Assembly: GCA_003165335.1 (NCBI GenBank)
Contig: PLTD01000135.1
Coordinates: 1-37,904 of the forward strand
Direction: 5' to 3'
Source of the DNA: Rhodospirillales bacterium
GTDB lineage: Bacteria > Pseudomonadota > Alphaproteobacteria > BOG-932 > Roseiterribacteraceae
DNA length: 37,904 nucleotides
The notes below the pieces were generated by a model. That model made no database searches and was not told where the DNA came from. It saw only the letters and a program-made list of their open reading frames with translations. Positions 17,653-27,150 of this stretch are shown here, one piece after another (positions within the stretch are counted from its first letter, which is position 1; the number at the start of each line of letters is the position of its first letter). The translations under genes and the position numbers were made by a program.

Positions 17653-18515
17653 GGCAACCGGCGTGCCAAGCTATAGGCCGTCATTCGCGCAACCAATGTA
17701 GCCAACAATGTTGCACCGATCGGAACTGCTAACAGAAAAGCCACATCCTTCGCCGTCAGGTACAATTGGGGAATCATCGGTGCGATGGATAGGTCTACTC
17801 TCCCGGCAATCACGATGATCGTAGCGGAGATAGCCGCGCCGATCAGTGAGCCGACTGCCGCTGAGCGAAATGGGTCAGTTTGAAATTGGCGCGCGATATA
17901 GCCATCTGAGGCGCCAAGCGTATGCAAAAGCTCAATTTCCGAACGATTTATCGCAAGCCGGGCTCTGGCCGCAGCGGCGATAGTCGATAAGGCGGTCAGT
18001 ATGATCGCACTGAATAGCGATAAGCCGAACACCTCGCCTGTTTGAGCTATCCGCACCGGTATGCGTGTCCAGCTCTCATGGTCGTCGAGCTTGGCATTTG
18101 GAAGAACAGCGGACAATCGTTCCGAGAATAGGGATGAAGTAATTTGATCGGTCGGACTGACGTGAAGGTCGATCAAAATCGGCAGCGGCAACTCAGCCGC
18201 GAGAGCGTCGACGCCCAGCCAGGGATCGAGAAGGCGGCGCAATTCGTCCTGTGTGATAAGGCGAGCATCGATCACGCCGGGTATCGTGCGCAGGATTGAG
18301 AGCGCCTTTTCCACGTCTACAGGATGCAGCGTGTCGGACGATTCCATCTCGATGGTCCAGCGGTCAGCCAAAGCATGACGCCATTCGACGTCTAGATGGT
18401 GGAGCGCCGCTGCCCCGGCCAGCACAAGAATGCTAAGGGCGACCATCATGGCAGACACGAAGACTGACAATGCCGTCATCGCCCGATTTTCGTTTTGAAT
18501 CGGAATTCGAGTCAT
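17649..18515 (-). CDS. ftsX: FtsX, cell-division ABC transporter permease
   Basis: FtsX pairs with FtsE in a complex that signals across the inner membrane to peptidoglycan hydrolases during division. The 288-residue product has a first membrane helix at about 14-40, a periplasmic part beginning DVEWRHALADRWTIEME, and three more helices near 170-190, 215-240 and 260-282. The loop with NRSEIELLHTLGASDGYIARQF is the part that contacts the ATPase in FtsX/LolC-type permeases. Its ATG overlaps the ftsE stop by four bases. Confidence 0.93.
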   Translation of the reverse strand: MTRIPIQNENRAMTALSVFVSAMMVALSILVLAGAAALHHLDVEWRHALADRWTIEMESSDTLHPVDVEKALSILRTIPGVIDARLITQDELRRLLDPWLGVDALAAELPLPILIDLHVSPTDQITSSLFSERLSAVLPNAKLDDHESWTRIPVRIAQTGEVFGLSLFSAIILTALSTIAAAARARLAINRSEIELLHTLGASDGYIARQFQTDPFRSAAVGSLIGAAISATIIVIAGRVDLSIAPMIPQLYLTAKDVAFLLAVPIGATLLATLVARMTAYSLARRLP

Positions 18516-19192
18516 AACTTCATCCCGAATTCGACGGGTATGCGAACCAAATGACCGTCCATCAATTCCAGTCGAGTGTGAGGGAAACGCCTAATCAGAT
18601 TTTCGTTGTGTGAAGCTATTATCACTGCGGTGCCCAACCGGTGCAGTTCTTCGAATAGTCGCATTACGCGCTGACCGATAACATCGTCGACACTTCCCGT
18701 CGGTTCGTCCGCAAGAAGAAGTCCAGGGCGCCCTACGACCGCTCGGGCGATCGCGACACATTGTTGCTCACCGCCGGATAACGCGCGCGGGCTCACGTGC
18801 ATGGCCTTGCCGAGGCCAACCCATTCCAGAATTTCCGTTACGTTTCGGCTGAGTATTCGCTCCTTTTCACCGGCTAGCCGCAAAGGAAGGGCAACGTTGT
18901 CGAATACCGACAGATGCTCGAGTAGACGAAAGTCCTGAAACACGATGCCGATTTTGCGTCGGAGCAAGGGAGTCTTCGCGCGCGCCAGCATTGCGACATT
19001 TTCGCCCATAATCGACAGAAATCCGCGCGTGGGGCGACGGTCGAAATGCATCATGCTCAATAACGTTGATTTTCCAGCGCCGCTTGGCCCGGTCAAAAAA
19101 TGAAAGCTGCCGGCCTCGATTGTGACGCTGATATCATGCAGAATTTCCGGGCCGACGCCGTACTGGAAGCCGACTTTATCGAAGCTGATCAT
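18512..19192 (-). CDS. ftsE: FtsE, cell-division ABC transporter ATPase
   Basis: This 226-residue ATPase has Walker [10 protein letters not shown] at 35-43, the Q-loop in [10 protein letters not shown], the ABC signature LSGGEQQ at 138-144 and Walker B LLLADEP at 158-164, followed by the switch His in [17 protein letters not shown] and [14 protein letters not shown] are diagnostic of FtsE against LolD. It forms a cytoplasmic dimer on FtsX. The gene is separated from the DUF4175 gene by 33 bases and overlaps ftsX. Confidence 0.95.
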   Translation of the reverse strand: MISFDKVGFQYGVGPEILHDISVTIEAGSFHFLTGPSGAGKSTLLSMMHFDRRPTRGFLSIMGENVAMLARAKTPLLRRKIGIVFQDFRLLEHLSVFDNVALPLRLAGEKERILSRNVTEILEWVGLGKAMHVSPRALSGGEQQCVAIARAVVGRPGLLLADEPTGSVDDVIGQRVMRLFEELHRLGTAVIIASHNENLIRRFPHTRLELMDGHLVRIPVEFGMKL

Positions 19193-19225
19193 TGCGACTC
19201 GGCTCTGCGCTGAAAAAGATGGTCC

Positions 19226-21577
19226 TCAATATTGTTGCAGAAGCCGGCGCAGATAGTCGAGTTCCTGTCGGGGTCGTTCATGCTCCGCTGCCCGCTTGCG
19301 AAGCTCGTCCAATATTTCGCGAGATCGTTGCATCTCTCGGTCGGTGGGAACTTTTACGCTCTTGCCTGCGTCGAAACGGGCCCTCCCGAGGGGATCGCGA
19401 TTGCCTTTCCCATCGCCCTTGAGCTCGGTTTGTCCTTGCTGCGACAATTGATCGGATAGGGACTGCGCGGCGTCGTCTAACTGTCCTGCTGCTTGCTCCT
19501 GATCGCCTTGAGCGCCCCCCTTGGTTCCACGCTTCAGCGCCTTGGCTGCGTTGCGCATTGCCTTGTCCGCCGCCCCCAGCGATTGAGGAATATCTCCCAT
19601 CGATTCGCCGATCTCTTGGGCTGCATCCCCAAGCGATTTGCGCAAAGCCTCTTGATTCTCAGCCGCGTTGGGGTCGTTACCGTTTTCAAGGTCGCGTTGC
19701 TTCTTCGCCAGATCCTTGAGTTCCTGAAGAGATTTTTGTCCCTGTTCGTTTTTCTTACCCGCTTCCCCGGCCTTCATATTTTCAAGAAGGGATTTGATGT
19801 AATCCAGCATGTCCTGCGCTGCGTCGCGCGACCCGGTTTGCGCCATCTGGTTCATCTTATCGACCTGATCGTTCAGATCGTGCTGATCGATTGTTTGTGT
19901 GTTCGGGTCGGACTGAGAAGCGTCTTGTTTTTCTCCGTTTTCCTTCTGTTTGCGTAGATTTTCTGCCATCGCTGCAATGTCGCGATTCATTGCCTCTTTA
20001 AGGTTCTGAGTTAGGCGAGCAATTTCCGACGCGGTTGTATTGGGGTCTTTTAGGGCTCTTTCTAACGCGTCCTCGGCGGCTCGCAGTGCCTTTTCGGCTT
20101 CCGGCCGGTTGCCGTCTTCAATCTTCAGCGCGGCGTTCCAAAGCAAATCTTCGATCCTTGCGACTGCAACCTGATCGTCGGGTTGCAGGTGGCGCAACTC
20201 GATGATAGCGCTGCGCAAGGCCAGGAAAACGCCAAGCTCTTCGCCATAAACCTCAGGATGATCCGCCACATTGGAAAGCTGAAGGGCAAGCTGCGGACGC
20301 GATCCGTCAGCAAAGATGATGTGTTTGCGAATAGCCGCGATTGTCTGCGCGGTTGCATTCATGAACCTGCGCTCCGGCAATACGAAGAGGACTTCTGAGC
20401 TTTCGTTGGTCTGCCCCGCGGTATCCGTCACGATGAGCTTGCCCAAGACCTGCAAGCCTGCCCAAGGGTGGGCTGTCAGATCCTGGAGGCTGCTGCCGCG
20501 CAGATCTTTTTCGTTTTGACCTGATGCAAGCAAAGCAATGACAGGGTCGGCCACAATTTCTGGCTGTCCGGGCACCCGTCTTACACGCAGTTCGACGCCG
20601 GCAACGCCATAGTCGTCTGTTGCGTGATAATCGAGTTTGAGTGCCCCGGATTGCATCGTGGAGGGCGGACTCGCGAATTCTACCATTGGCAAAGCATCGG
20701 GAATGATGGTGACTTGCCAGCGTGAAAGACTAAACCAGCCGCGTCTGATGCTCATAGTTCCGGCAGTCGTGATCGTCTTGGTCAGGGCGAAGCCCCCGCC
20801 ATCGACATGCTTAAAGTCTTCGCGCGCGTCTCCAAGTACGAGACGCGGCGTCCGGGATCCACCGGTGACATGCGCCTCCAGCGTGCTGCCGACCGGAACG
20901 TAGACCGGCGTCTCGTCGTTGATTTTCAGAAGTATTGGTGCAAGCCCTGTATAGGCGGGCGGCTTGATCCAAGCTTCCACCGGAACGGTCGAGGCCGATG
21001 ACGCAAAGCTTGGCGTAAGTGCCGCAACTATCAGGCGTCCGGCTCTAGGGCCTGCGATCACGACACCTAACACTAAGGTAATGACCACGAGGAACCGCAG
21101 CGCCCGTGGATCGCGTTCCGGCAGACCGGCGTGCGGAACTGATACCCGCAATCGACCGATATCGTTACGGCGTCTCTCTTGATGCAGACGCCAAAGCGAA
21201 GCGCTCGTGTTATCTTCGGCACCGGCTGGCCGATCGTTAAGAACCTCGAAAGGTCTGTGTGCGAGTTCGCTGTCCCGTTCCACCCTGCGTTCTGCAGCGC
21301 CTGATGCCGGAGCCGAGAAGCGGCGCAATCCGGAACGGATCGACCATGCGAGCAGGGCCAAAAACGACAACAGAGCGAAAAGGTGGAGTATCGCCGGCAA
21401 TGCCGATAGTACCCCAAACAAAGCGGCGACAACGAAGACGCCCGACAAAGTGACCGGCTGCCAAAAGGAAGCAGCAAGCGCCTCGGTCCACAGAACGAGG
21501 CTGGCCAAGCCGGTAAATCGCCCAATTCGCTTTTCGAGGCGCGATAATCCGGCAGGACGGGTCCGCCCCGTATTCAT
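19226..21577 (-). CDS. DUF4175/TIGR02302-type membrane protein
   Basis: The 783-residue product matches the alphaproteobacterial family I know as TIGR02302/DUF4175, of unknown function. Two to three hydrophobic helices lie at about 22-82 and another near 158-185 (FLVVITLVLGVVIAG). A beta-rich periplasmic region follows (PVEAWIKPPAYTGL, then WQVTIIPDALPMVEF). The last third is hydrophilic, rich in Q, E, K, D and N, with long helical repeats such as LQELKDLAKKQRDLENG, ending in RRLLQQY; coiled coil is likely. The ATG overlaps the lysA stop in ATGA. Its position ahead of ftsEX suggests an envelope or division role, which is inference. Confidence 0.82.
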   Translation of the reverse strand: MNTGRTRPAGLSRLEKRIGRFTGLASLVLWTEALAASFWQPVTLSGVFVVAALFGVLSALPAILHLFALLSFLALLAWSIRSGLRRFSAPASGAAERRVERDSELAHRPFEVLNDRPAGAEDNTSASLWRLHQERRRNDIGRLRVSVPHAGLPERDPRALRFLVVITLVLGVVIAGPRAGRLIVAALTPSFASSASTVPVEAWIKPPAYTGLAPILLKINDETPVYVPVGSTLEAHVTGGSRTPRLVLGDAREDFKHVDGGGFALTKTITTAGTMSIRRGWFSLSRWQVTIIPDALPMVEFASPPSTMQSGALKLDYHATDDYGVAGVELRVRRVPGQPEIVADPVIALLASGQNEKDLRGSSLQDLTAHPWAGLQVLGKLIVTDTAGQTNESSEVLFVLPERRFMNATAQTIAAIRKHIIFADGSRPQLALQLSNVADHPEVYGEELGVFLALRSAIIELRHLQPDDQVAVARIEDLLWNAALKIEDGNRPEAEKALRAAEDALERALKDPNTTASEIARLTQNLKEAMNRDIAAMAENLRKQKENGEKQDASQSDPNTQTIDQHDLNDQVDKMNQMAQTGSRDAAQDMLDYIKSLLENMKAGEAGKKNEQGQKSLQELKDLAKKQRDLENGNDPNAAENQEALRKSLGDAAQEIGESMGDIPQSLGAADKAMRNAAKALKRGTKGGAQGDQEQAAGQLDDAAQSLSDQLSQQGQTELKGDGKGNRDPLGRARFDAGKSVKVPTDREMQRSREILDELRKRAAEHERPRQELDYLRRLLQQY

Positions 21578-22878
21578 GCGCGCTTCCGCACGACGGTCTC
21601 GTCATCCCGAGCAATTTGGCCCAGCCAATCGGGAATATGCTCGTTCGCGAACATAGCTTCCACTTTTTGACGGGACCGGACCACATCGAATCGGTCGTTC
21701 TGCACGAGTACTTCGGCTGCCAGCGGGCGGGCATTGTAAGTCGACGACATGCTTGAACAATAAGCACCCGCCGCGCCAAAAACCACCAGATCGTCAGCGT
21801 AAAGCGGTGGAAGCAGTCGCGCCCTTGCGAATGTGTCACCGGTTTCGCAGACCGGACCAACCACGTCGATTTCGGTTAACGTCGCACCAGAGGCAGGCTG
21901 TACAACCGGCTGGATCGGGTGATATGCGCCATACATGCTAGGCCGTATCAGGTCGTTCATTCCTGCATCGAGGATCAGGATATCGTTTGAGGCGCCACTC
22001 TTGCGGTAGACTACCCTGCTTAGAAGCACACCGGCAGTTGCAACGATCGACCTGCCCGGTTCGATCGCGAGCCGGCAGCCCAAATTGCCCACCGTGTCAC
22101 AGACGATCGTTGCGTATTCCTCGAGCGACGGGGGCGATTCATCCTTGTAGGTGATGCCGATACCTCCGCCCAGATCCAACGCGGTTACGCTGAGCCCTTG
22201 ACCTCGCATCTCCTGCACCAAGCCGGCTATCTTGAGATAGGCGTTCTTATAGGGCGTCAGGTCGATCAGTTGTGACCCGATGTGAAGCGCGAGCCCAATC
22301 GGCTCGAGACCGGCAAGTCCGGCTGCGCGCCGGTAAACCGATATGACGTCGTTATAGGCGATACCGAACTTATCACCTCGTTTGCCGGTCGATATTTTTT
22401 CATGCGTGCGGGCATCGACGTCGGGGTTGACCCGCAAGGCGATGCGCTGCCGACGCCCGGCTTCGCGTGCGACCTGATCGAGTACATCGAGTTCCGGTTC
22501 GGACTCGACGTTGATCTGGGCAACTCCGGCCAAGACTGCGGCTGTCAATTCTTCTCGAGTCTTGCCGACACCTGAAAAGACGATTTTCGAGGCTGGAATT
22601 CCGGCGGCCAGAGCGCGTTTGAGTTCGCCCAGTGAAACGATATCCGCGCCGGCGCCAAACCTGCCGAGCAACCCTACGACAGCAAGATTGCTGTTAGCCT
22701 TAAGGGCAAAATGAATGCCCAGATTTTGACCCCCGAACGCCATTTCGTAGTTGCGATAATTGCGCTCAAGAATCGTGGATGAATAGACGTAGGTCGGAGT
22801 GCCGACAGCATCAGCGATGCTAGTTAGCGCGACCCCGTCGGCGTGCAGCACGCCATTAATATAGGCAAATCCGCTCAC
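21574..22878 (-). CDS. lysA: LysA, diaminopimelate decarboxylase
   Basis: LysA removes CO2 from meso-diaminopimelate to give lysine, the last step of that pathway. The 434-residue product is a fold-type III PLP enzyme: Lys60 in HFALKANSN binds PLP, HIGSQ and the glycine-rich LDLGGGIGITY hold the phosphate, EPGRSIVA follows, and GPVCETGD carries the conserved Cys from the partner subunit. It starts with GTG at 22878, overlapping the lptM stop in GTGA, and its own stop overlaps the DUF4175 start. Confidence 0.97.
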   Translation of the reverse strand: MSGFAYINGVLHADGVALTSIADAVGTPTYVYSSTILERNYRNYEMAFGGQNLGIHFALKANSNLAVVGLLGRFGAGADIVSLGELKRALAAGIPASKIVFSGVGKTREELTAAVLAGVAQINVESEPELDVLDQVAREAGRRQRIALRVNPDVDARTHEKISTGKRGDKFGIAYNDVISVYRRAAGLAGLEPIGLALHIGSQLIDLTPYKNAYLKIAGLVQEMRGQGLSVTALDLGGGIGITYKDESPPSLEEYATIVCDTVGNLGCRLAIEPGRSIVATAGVLLSRVVYRKSGASNDILILDAGMNDLIRPSMYGAYHPIQPVVQPASGATLTEIDVVGPVCETGDTFARARLLPPLYADDLVVFGAAGAYCSSMSSTYNARPLAAEVLVQNDRFDVVRSRQKVEAMFANEHIPDWLGQIARDDETVVRKRA

Positions 22879-23027
22879 AGATGTGTTCCCGGAGCGTCGG
22901 TTGGTGGATAACGTTTAGGGTATTTCTCATGCGTGGCGTCCGGCGGATCCAAGAACCGGGCCCGCTTGCCGCACCCCGAAATGCTCAGCGCGATCAATAC
23001 GAGCAGAGCGCAGGATACAATTTTCAT
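22875..23027 (-). CDS. lptM: LptM-like small lipoprotein
   Basis: This small gene encodes 50 residues. It starts with a lipoprotein signal peptide, hydrophobic up to a lipobox ISGC with the lipidated Cys19. The mature part begins [12 protein letters not shown] and ends in a short proline-rich tail with YPKRYPPTD. Size, lipobox and the following G-K and hydrophobic-PP motif resemble LptM (YifL), which in E. coli aids disulfide formation in LptD, the LPS export channel, and lies beside lysine genes there too. The ATG overlaps the argH stop (ATGA) and the stop overlaps the lysA GTG (GTGA). The short length makes the family call less secure than the coding call. Confidence 0.82.
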   Translation of the reverse strand: MKIVSCALLVLIALSISGCGKRARFLDPPDATHEKYPKRYPPTDAPGTHL

Positions 23028-24481
23028 AGGAACCTCGCTTTGGCGGCGCTGACCGCTTCGCGCACGCGATCTGGGGAAGTTCCGCCCTCGCTAGTCCGGC
23101 TGGCAACTGAGGCTTCTACGGTCAAGACGGCTAAGACCCGCTCATCGATCTTGGTGTGTACTGCGCGAAATTCGTCTAGCGACAGATCATACAGTTGTAC
23201 GCCGCGCGCTTCGGCTCGCTTAACGAGGCTGCCTGACACGTGATGTGCCTCCCGAAATGGAAGGCCAAGTGTACGAACCAGCCAATCGGCGAGGTCAGTT
23301 GCCGTGACATAGCCGCGATCGGCAGCACGCCGCATCGAATCCGCATTCACCTTCATATCCGCGACCATACAAGTCATAGCTGCGAGCGCCAACGCGAGCG
23401 TGTCCTCTGTATCAAAAACCGGCTCTTTGTCTTCTTGCATGTCTTTGGAGTAGGCGAGGGGGAGGCCCTTGAGCGCAATCAGCAACGCATTGAGGTCCCC
23501 GATGACCCGTCCAGTTTTCGCCCGTACCAATTCCGCCGCATCGGGATTGCGTTTCTGGGGCATTATTGAACTGCCGGTGGTGAACCCGTCGGATAGCCGC
23601 ACAAAGGCGAATTGGTCTGAAGACCACAACACCAGTTCTTCGGCCAAACGAGACAAATGAACCGTAAGAATCGCGGCCGTTGCCAGGTAGTCGAGGGCGA
23701 AGTCGCGATCGGACACGGCGTCGATAGAATTGGCGGACGGCCGGCTAAACCCGAGTGCGGAAGCTGTCGAGCGCCTATCGATGGGATAGGGGGAGCCAGC
23801 AAGTGCGGCGGCGCCCAACGGGCAATCTTCAGCCCGCCTGTGTGCGTCGGTTACCCGGCTGCGGTCTCGACCGAGCATTTCGACATAGGCCAACAGGTGG
23901 TGCCCAAAGGTGATAGGTTGAGCTAACTGCAGGTGAGTGAAGCCCGGCATGATTGTCGACGCATGCTTTTCCGCTTGGTCGATCAATGCCGCCTGGAGGG
24001 CTTTGATATCGCTATCAAGCCGGCCAAGCGCATTGCGTACCCACAACTTGAAGTCTGTCGCCACCTGATCGTTGCGGGACCTTGCAGTATGCAGTCTGCC
24101 AGCTGCAGGGCCTATGAGTTCTGCCAAACGTGCCTCGACATTCATATGAATGTCTTCGAGTTCGGTCTTGAATTCGAACCGGCCTTCGGCGATTTCAGTC
24201 TCAATCAGCGTGAGGCCGCGCGCGATCTCGGCTTCGTCGCTGGAAGAAATAATGCCCTGAGAAGCCAGCATTGCCGCATGGGCTCGTGACCCTTGGATAT
24301 CTTCGCGCCATAGCTTGCGGTCAAAACCAATGGATGCATTGATCCGCTGCATGATAGAAGACGGTCCAGATTCAAATCGGCCGCCCCATAGGCTGTTTGC
24401 CCCCTGCAATTGTGCGGAGTTTGTATCGTCTGGGATCGGTTGCTCGGCGTTTGCCGATTTCGTTGAAGAGGAATTGCTCAT
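23024..24481 (-). CDS. argH: ArgH, argininosuccinate lyase
   Basis: ArgH splits argininosuccinate into arginine and fumarate, the last step of arginine synthesis. From the ATG at 24481 the product is 485 residues. LWGGRF at about 34-39 is the normal start of the fold, TARSRNDQ at 135-142 and the lyase signature [10 protein letters not shown] at 307-316 carry catalytic residues. The first 30 residues (Ser, Asn, Gln-rich) are a low-complexity extension longer than in E. coli ArgH. The frame stays open further upstream to 24688, but that part lies opposite tlpA. This ATG has no obvious ribosome binding site and overlaps the tlpA start. It heads the minus block that runs to DUF2125. Confidence 0.93.
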   Translation of the reverse strand: MSNSSSTKSANAEQPIPDDTNSAQLQGANSLWGGRFESGPSSIMQRINASIGFDRKLWREDIQGSRAHAAMLASQGIISSSDEAEIARGLTLIETEIAEGRFEFKTELEDIHMNVEARLAELIGPAAGRLHTARSRNDQVATDFKLWVRNALGRLDSDIKALQAALIDQAEKHASTIMPGFTHLQLAQPITFGHHLLAYVEMLGRDRSRVTDAHRRAEDCPLGAAALAGSPYPIDRRSTASALGFSRPSANSIDAVSDRDFALDYLATAAILTVHLSRLAEELVLWSSDQFAFVRLSDGFTTGSSIMPQKRNPDAAELVRAKTGRVIGDLNALLIALKGLPLAYSKDMQEDKEPVFDTEDTLALALAAMTCMVADMKVNADSMRRAADRGYVTATDLADWLVRTLGLPFREAHHVSGSLVKRAEARGVQLYDLSLDEFRAVHTKIDERVLAVLTVEASVASRTSEGGTSPDRVREAVSAAKARFL

Positions 24482-25070
24482 GGTTGGCGTATCGATATCA
24501 TATTCTCGCGGAATCTCATGGGCTCGTTGCAGGTGGTCGTTGCCTGTCGTGCTGGGTTTGCTGCTGCTTTTCGCGCCGACCACGGCCGGTGCTGAAACAG
24601 CAAAGCCCGGGCAACTTATCGAGACAAAGCCCGGCAAGCCAGTCCCAGAGCTGACACTAACCGATCTTGACCAGGAACAGCCGACCAATCTTGCCGCCTA
24701 TAAGGGCAAACCGCTTATCGTGAATCTTTGGGCTACTTGGTGCGGGCCCTGCGTGACCGAAATGCCGTCGCTGATGAAGCTGGCGGGAGACTTGAAAGAG
24801 CAGGGCGTCGCTGTGGTCGCGATTTCGGAGGACCGTGGCGGCAAGTTTGTTGTCGATCCTTTTCTAAAAGAACATGGCATCTCTGGCCTGCCTGTCTATC
24901 TCGACAAGACGATGTCCACCGGCAAGGCCTTGAAAGAGGCGACAATCCTGCCGATGACCATCTTGATCGATGCAGACGGTAACGAAGTGGGGCGGGTAAA
25001 AGGCGACCGCGACTGGGATTCGCCTGAAAGCAAGGCCGAGATCATCAAAATATTCGGGCTAAGATCCTGA
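24480..25070 (+). CDS. tlpA: TlpA-family thioredoxin-like protein
   Basis: This is a periplasmic thiol-disulfide oxidoreductase of 196 residues, of the TlpA/ResA type that reduces apo-cytochromes or CuA sites during respiratory-chain assembly. A signal or anchor helix lies at about 20-37, followed by a linker and a thioredoxin fold with WCGPC (Cys88, Cys91). The cis-Pro region is [10 protein letters not shown] near the end. The ATG at 24480 has GAGGAA eight bases upstream and gives a clean signal peptide, whereas the longer frame from 24315 lies over argH. The gene is divergent from argH with overlapping start codons and converges on the PQQ dehydrogenase gene six bases away. Confidence 0.92.
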   Translation: MVGVSISYSRGISWARCRWSLPVVLGLLLLFAPTTAGAETAKPGQLIETKPGKPVPELTLTDLDQEQPTNLAAYKGKPLIVNLWATWCGPCVTEMPSLMKLAGDLKEQGVAVVAISEDRGGKFVVDPFLKEHGISGLPVYLDKTMSTGKALKEATILPMTILIDADGNEVGRVKGDRDWDSPESKAEIIKIFGLRS

Positions 25071-25076
25071 TACCCG

Positions 25077-26942
25077 TTATTTCCCGTCGACGGTAAATGC
25101 CAGCAACGCGTTGCCGGGATGCTGGACGGGGGTGACCCCTGAATTCACCAGTAGAATGCCGTCGCCGATTGTCTGCCCTCCCATATCGATGGCACCGCCC
25201 TTGGCCTGAATTCCGTTGACGCCCGCAAAAGTCTGCGCCGTATCGAAATCCCACAAGATGCTGCCATCCTTGGCAGAATAGCCTCGAATATGACCATCCC
25301 ATGAGCCGACAAATACTAGGCCGGGAATTGCGGTTACGCCACTTGGCTGTGCCTTGGAGCAGTTGACTGTACCCCAACTGCACACCGGGTTGGGAGCGGG
25401 CGTGTGCCAGACGACTTCACCGGTTTCGGCATTGATTGCGGTTACTCCGCCGGGTTCGTTCGGGGCGATAGCGATTGCATCGCCTATAGCCACATAAACG
25501 TTCGCGCCATCTGCTGCCGGTCCCCATTCGACACCACCAGTGCTGCTCCCGCCCGCCAACTTACGTTGCCATAATAGCTTGCCTTTGGCTGCTGGGTCGA
25601 AACCATAGACCACGCTGGATTTTGCGCCTGCAAGGATGACTTGTTTGCCGTTGGGCAGAGTGTCGAGGATCGGCGAACTGCCGAAGTCATAGTCCGGGCC
25701 CGTCGGTTTCGGGCAGTTGCCTGCGGTTTGCTCCGGACAGCCAACGAGCCAATTATCATCTTTGCGAACTTGGTTAACCCAGCGCCGGGTTCCTGTGGCC
25801 ATATCCAGGGCCATCACGGCATCCGACGCATCCACCGGGACCTCGGTGTAGGAATCACCGGTGCCGATATAAATGAGCTGTCGCTTTGCATCAACTGTGG
25901 GGGAATCCCATATCGCTACGCCAGCCGGACCGAACATCTGCGTTCCCGTGGCATTAGTCCGAGTCTTCTTGGGTTTCTGCTGGATCGGATAGCTTTGCCA
26001 CAAGATTTTGCCCGTTGCAGCATCGAGTGCGACGACGCTGCCGCGGAATGTACAGCATTGATATGTCGGCGTGGCGCCTGAGACCTCCTCCATTGAGGAA
26101 ACGGGAACAAACAGGTGCCCGTCATACAGCTTCGGGGCGCCGGTGATGCGTGCCAGAGGGTGTTTTTCGACTGGTGTGGCCCAGATCGGCTCACCGGTCA
26201 TCGCATCTACCGCATGCGCAACGCCTTTTTCGTCGCCGAAATACGCCGCATATTTCGCATGAGGCCCTTTCGATAGAGCGCCGATGCTGATCGCAGTTCT
26301 AACAGGGGTCCCTAGATCATAGACCCAATGCGTGCAGCCGGTTTGTGCATCCAGCGAAAATACCTGCCCTTCGCGAGTTTCGATGAACACCCGCCCGCTC
26401 ACCATGATCGGTTGACCATAGGCGATGCCGGGATAAGCAAAGGCCCATTTGACCTTCAGTTTCGGAACGTCATCGCTCTTCAATCCCGGATTTGGCTGAT
26501 AGCGAGTATTCTCTGGATTATTGCCCCAACCGTTCCATCCCGGCTTAGTCAGATCGATCGGTCCTCCATCGCTCTTACAGAGATTGGCATGAATGTCGGG
26601 TTGTGGGTCGCTACCCGGCTCACGGCCGGTGAGATACACCGCGACGTCATGAATTTGGGTTGCGTCCAAAGTTTTTGCCATTGGGCGCATAACACCCTTT
26701 GAGAGGGTATTGATGATGCTTTCGGGTGACCTGAGCATCGATACAAAACTACGGGCAGGGATTCTCCCAGTTGGGTGATCGTGGCATTCCGCGCAATGCT
26801 GATCATAAACGGCGCCACCGTTCGAGGCTTCGCCCGAAGGGACGGCGCCGGCGGGTGCTTGAACAGGTTCGGCGAGAGATTTCGAGGGATGCCCGTAACC
26901 GATAACGGCAAAACTCAGCGCGGCGAGGAAATATCGATACAC
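25077..26942 (-). CDS. Periplasmic cytochrome c / PQQ-dependent dehydrogenase (PVA-dehydrogenase-like)
   Basis: The 621-residue product is a quinohemoprotein. From the GTG at 26942 a signal peptide ends near 23-25. A cytochrome c domain follows (CAECH at 50-54, likely Met88 axial ligand in RPMAKTL), then an eight-bladed PQQ propeller with repeated blade ends such as GSVVALDAATGKILWQ and TAINAETGEVVWHT. A vicinal Cys pair at 296-297 (YQCCTFRGS) is like the disulfide ring of PQQ alcohol dehydrogenases. The order of heme before PQQ, with CCTFRG, recalls polyvinyl alcohol dehydrogenase; real substrate unknown. AGGG precedes the GTG; an ATG at 27023 would add 27 charged residues and spoil the signal peptide. 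Confidence 0.87.
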   Translation of the reverse strand: MYRYFLAALSFAVIGYGHPSKSLAEPVQAPAGAVPSGEASNGGAVYDQHCAECHDHPTGRIPARSFVSMLRSPESIINTLSKGVMRPMAKTLDATQIHDVAVYLTGREPGSDPQPDIHANLCKSDGGPIDLTKPGWNGWGNNPENTRYQPNPGLKSDDVPKLKVKWAFAYPGIAYGQPIMVSGRVFIETREGQVFSLDAQTGCTHWVYDLGTPVRTAISIGALSKGPHAKYAAYFGDEKGVAHAVDAMTGEPIWATPVEKHPLARITGAPKLYDGHLFVPVSSMEEVSGATPTYQCCTFRGSVVALDAATGKILWQSYPIQQKPKKTRTNATGTQMFGPAGVAIWDSPTVDAKRQLIYIGTGDSYTEVPVDASDAVMALDMATGTRRWVNQVRKDDNWLVGCPEQTAGNCPKPTGPDYDFGSSPILDTLPNGKQVILAGAKSSVVYGFDPAAKGKLLWQRKLAGGSSTGGVEWGPAADGANVYVAIGDAIAIAPNEPGGVTAINAETGEVVWHTPAPNPVCSWGTVNCSKAQPSGVTAIPGLVFVGSWDGHIRGYSAKDGSILWDFDTAQTFAGVNGIQAKGGAIDMGGQTIGDGILLVNSGVTPVQHPGNALLAFTVDGK

Positions 26943-27150
26943 AGTAATCTTCCCTATCTCATGCGGCCTGGTGCGATCCAGGTCGTCCTTTGGGTCGTAA
27001 ATGAGTGAAGGCCGTTTACGCATTCTCCGGTTTCAATCCGGTCGGGGCAAGGAACAAGTTTAAGAAACGCAGGAAATTATGTGCAATGCCGTTACCTTCA
27101 GAGCACTGCAGTTTGGTCGGAGAGGCTAGCCGAGCAAGGGTGGCTATGCT
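26943..27150. other. Divergent gap between PQQ dehydrogenase and GNAT-DUF4118 genes
   Basis: No gene is convincing in these 208 bases. Two short frames cross it: one extends the PQQ gene to 27023, one of 61 codons on the plus strand has no homology that I can see. A small inverted repeat CCGG-TTTCAAT-CCGG lies near 27027-27041. No strong promoter pair was found. Confidence 0.4.

Noticed and set aside
24315-24479. An extended N-terminus for tlpA
   Set aside because: It overlaps the N-terminal coding part of argH on the other strand and would bury the signal peptide behind 55 residues.
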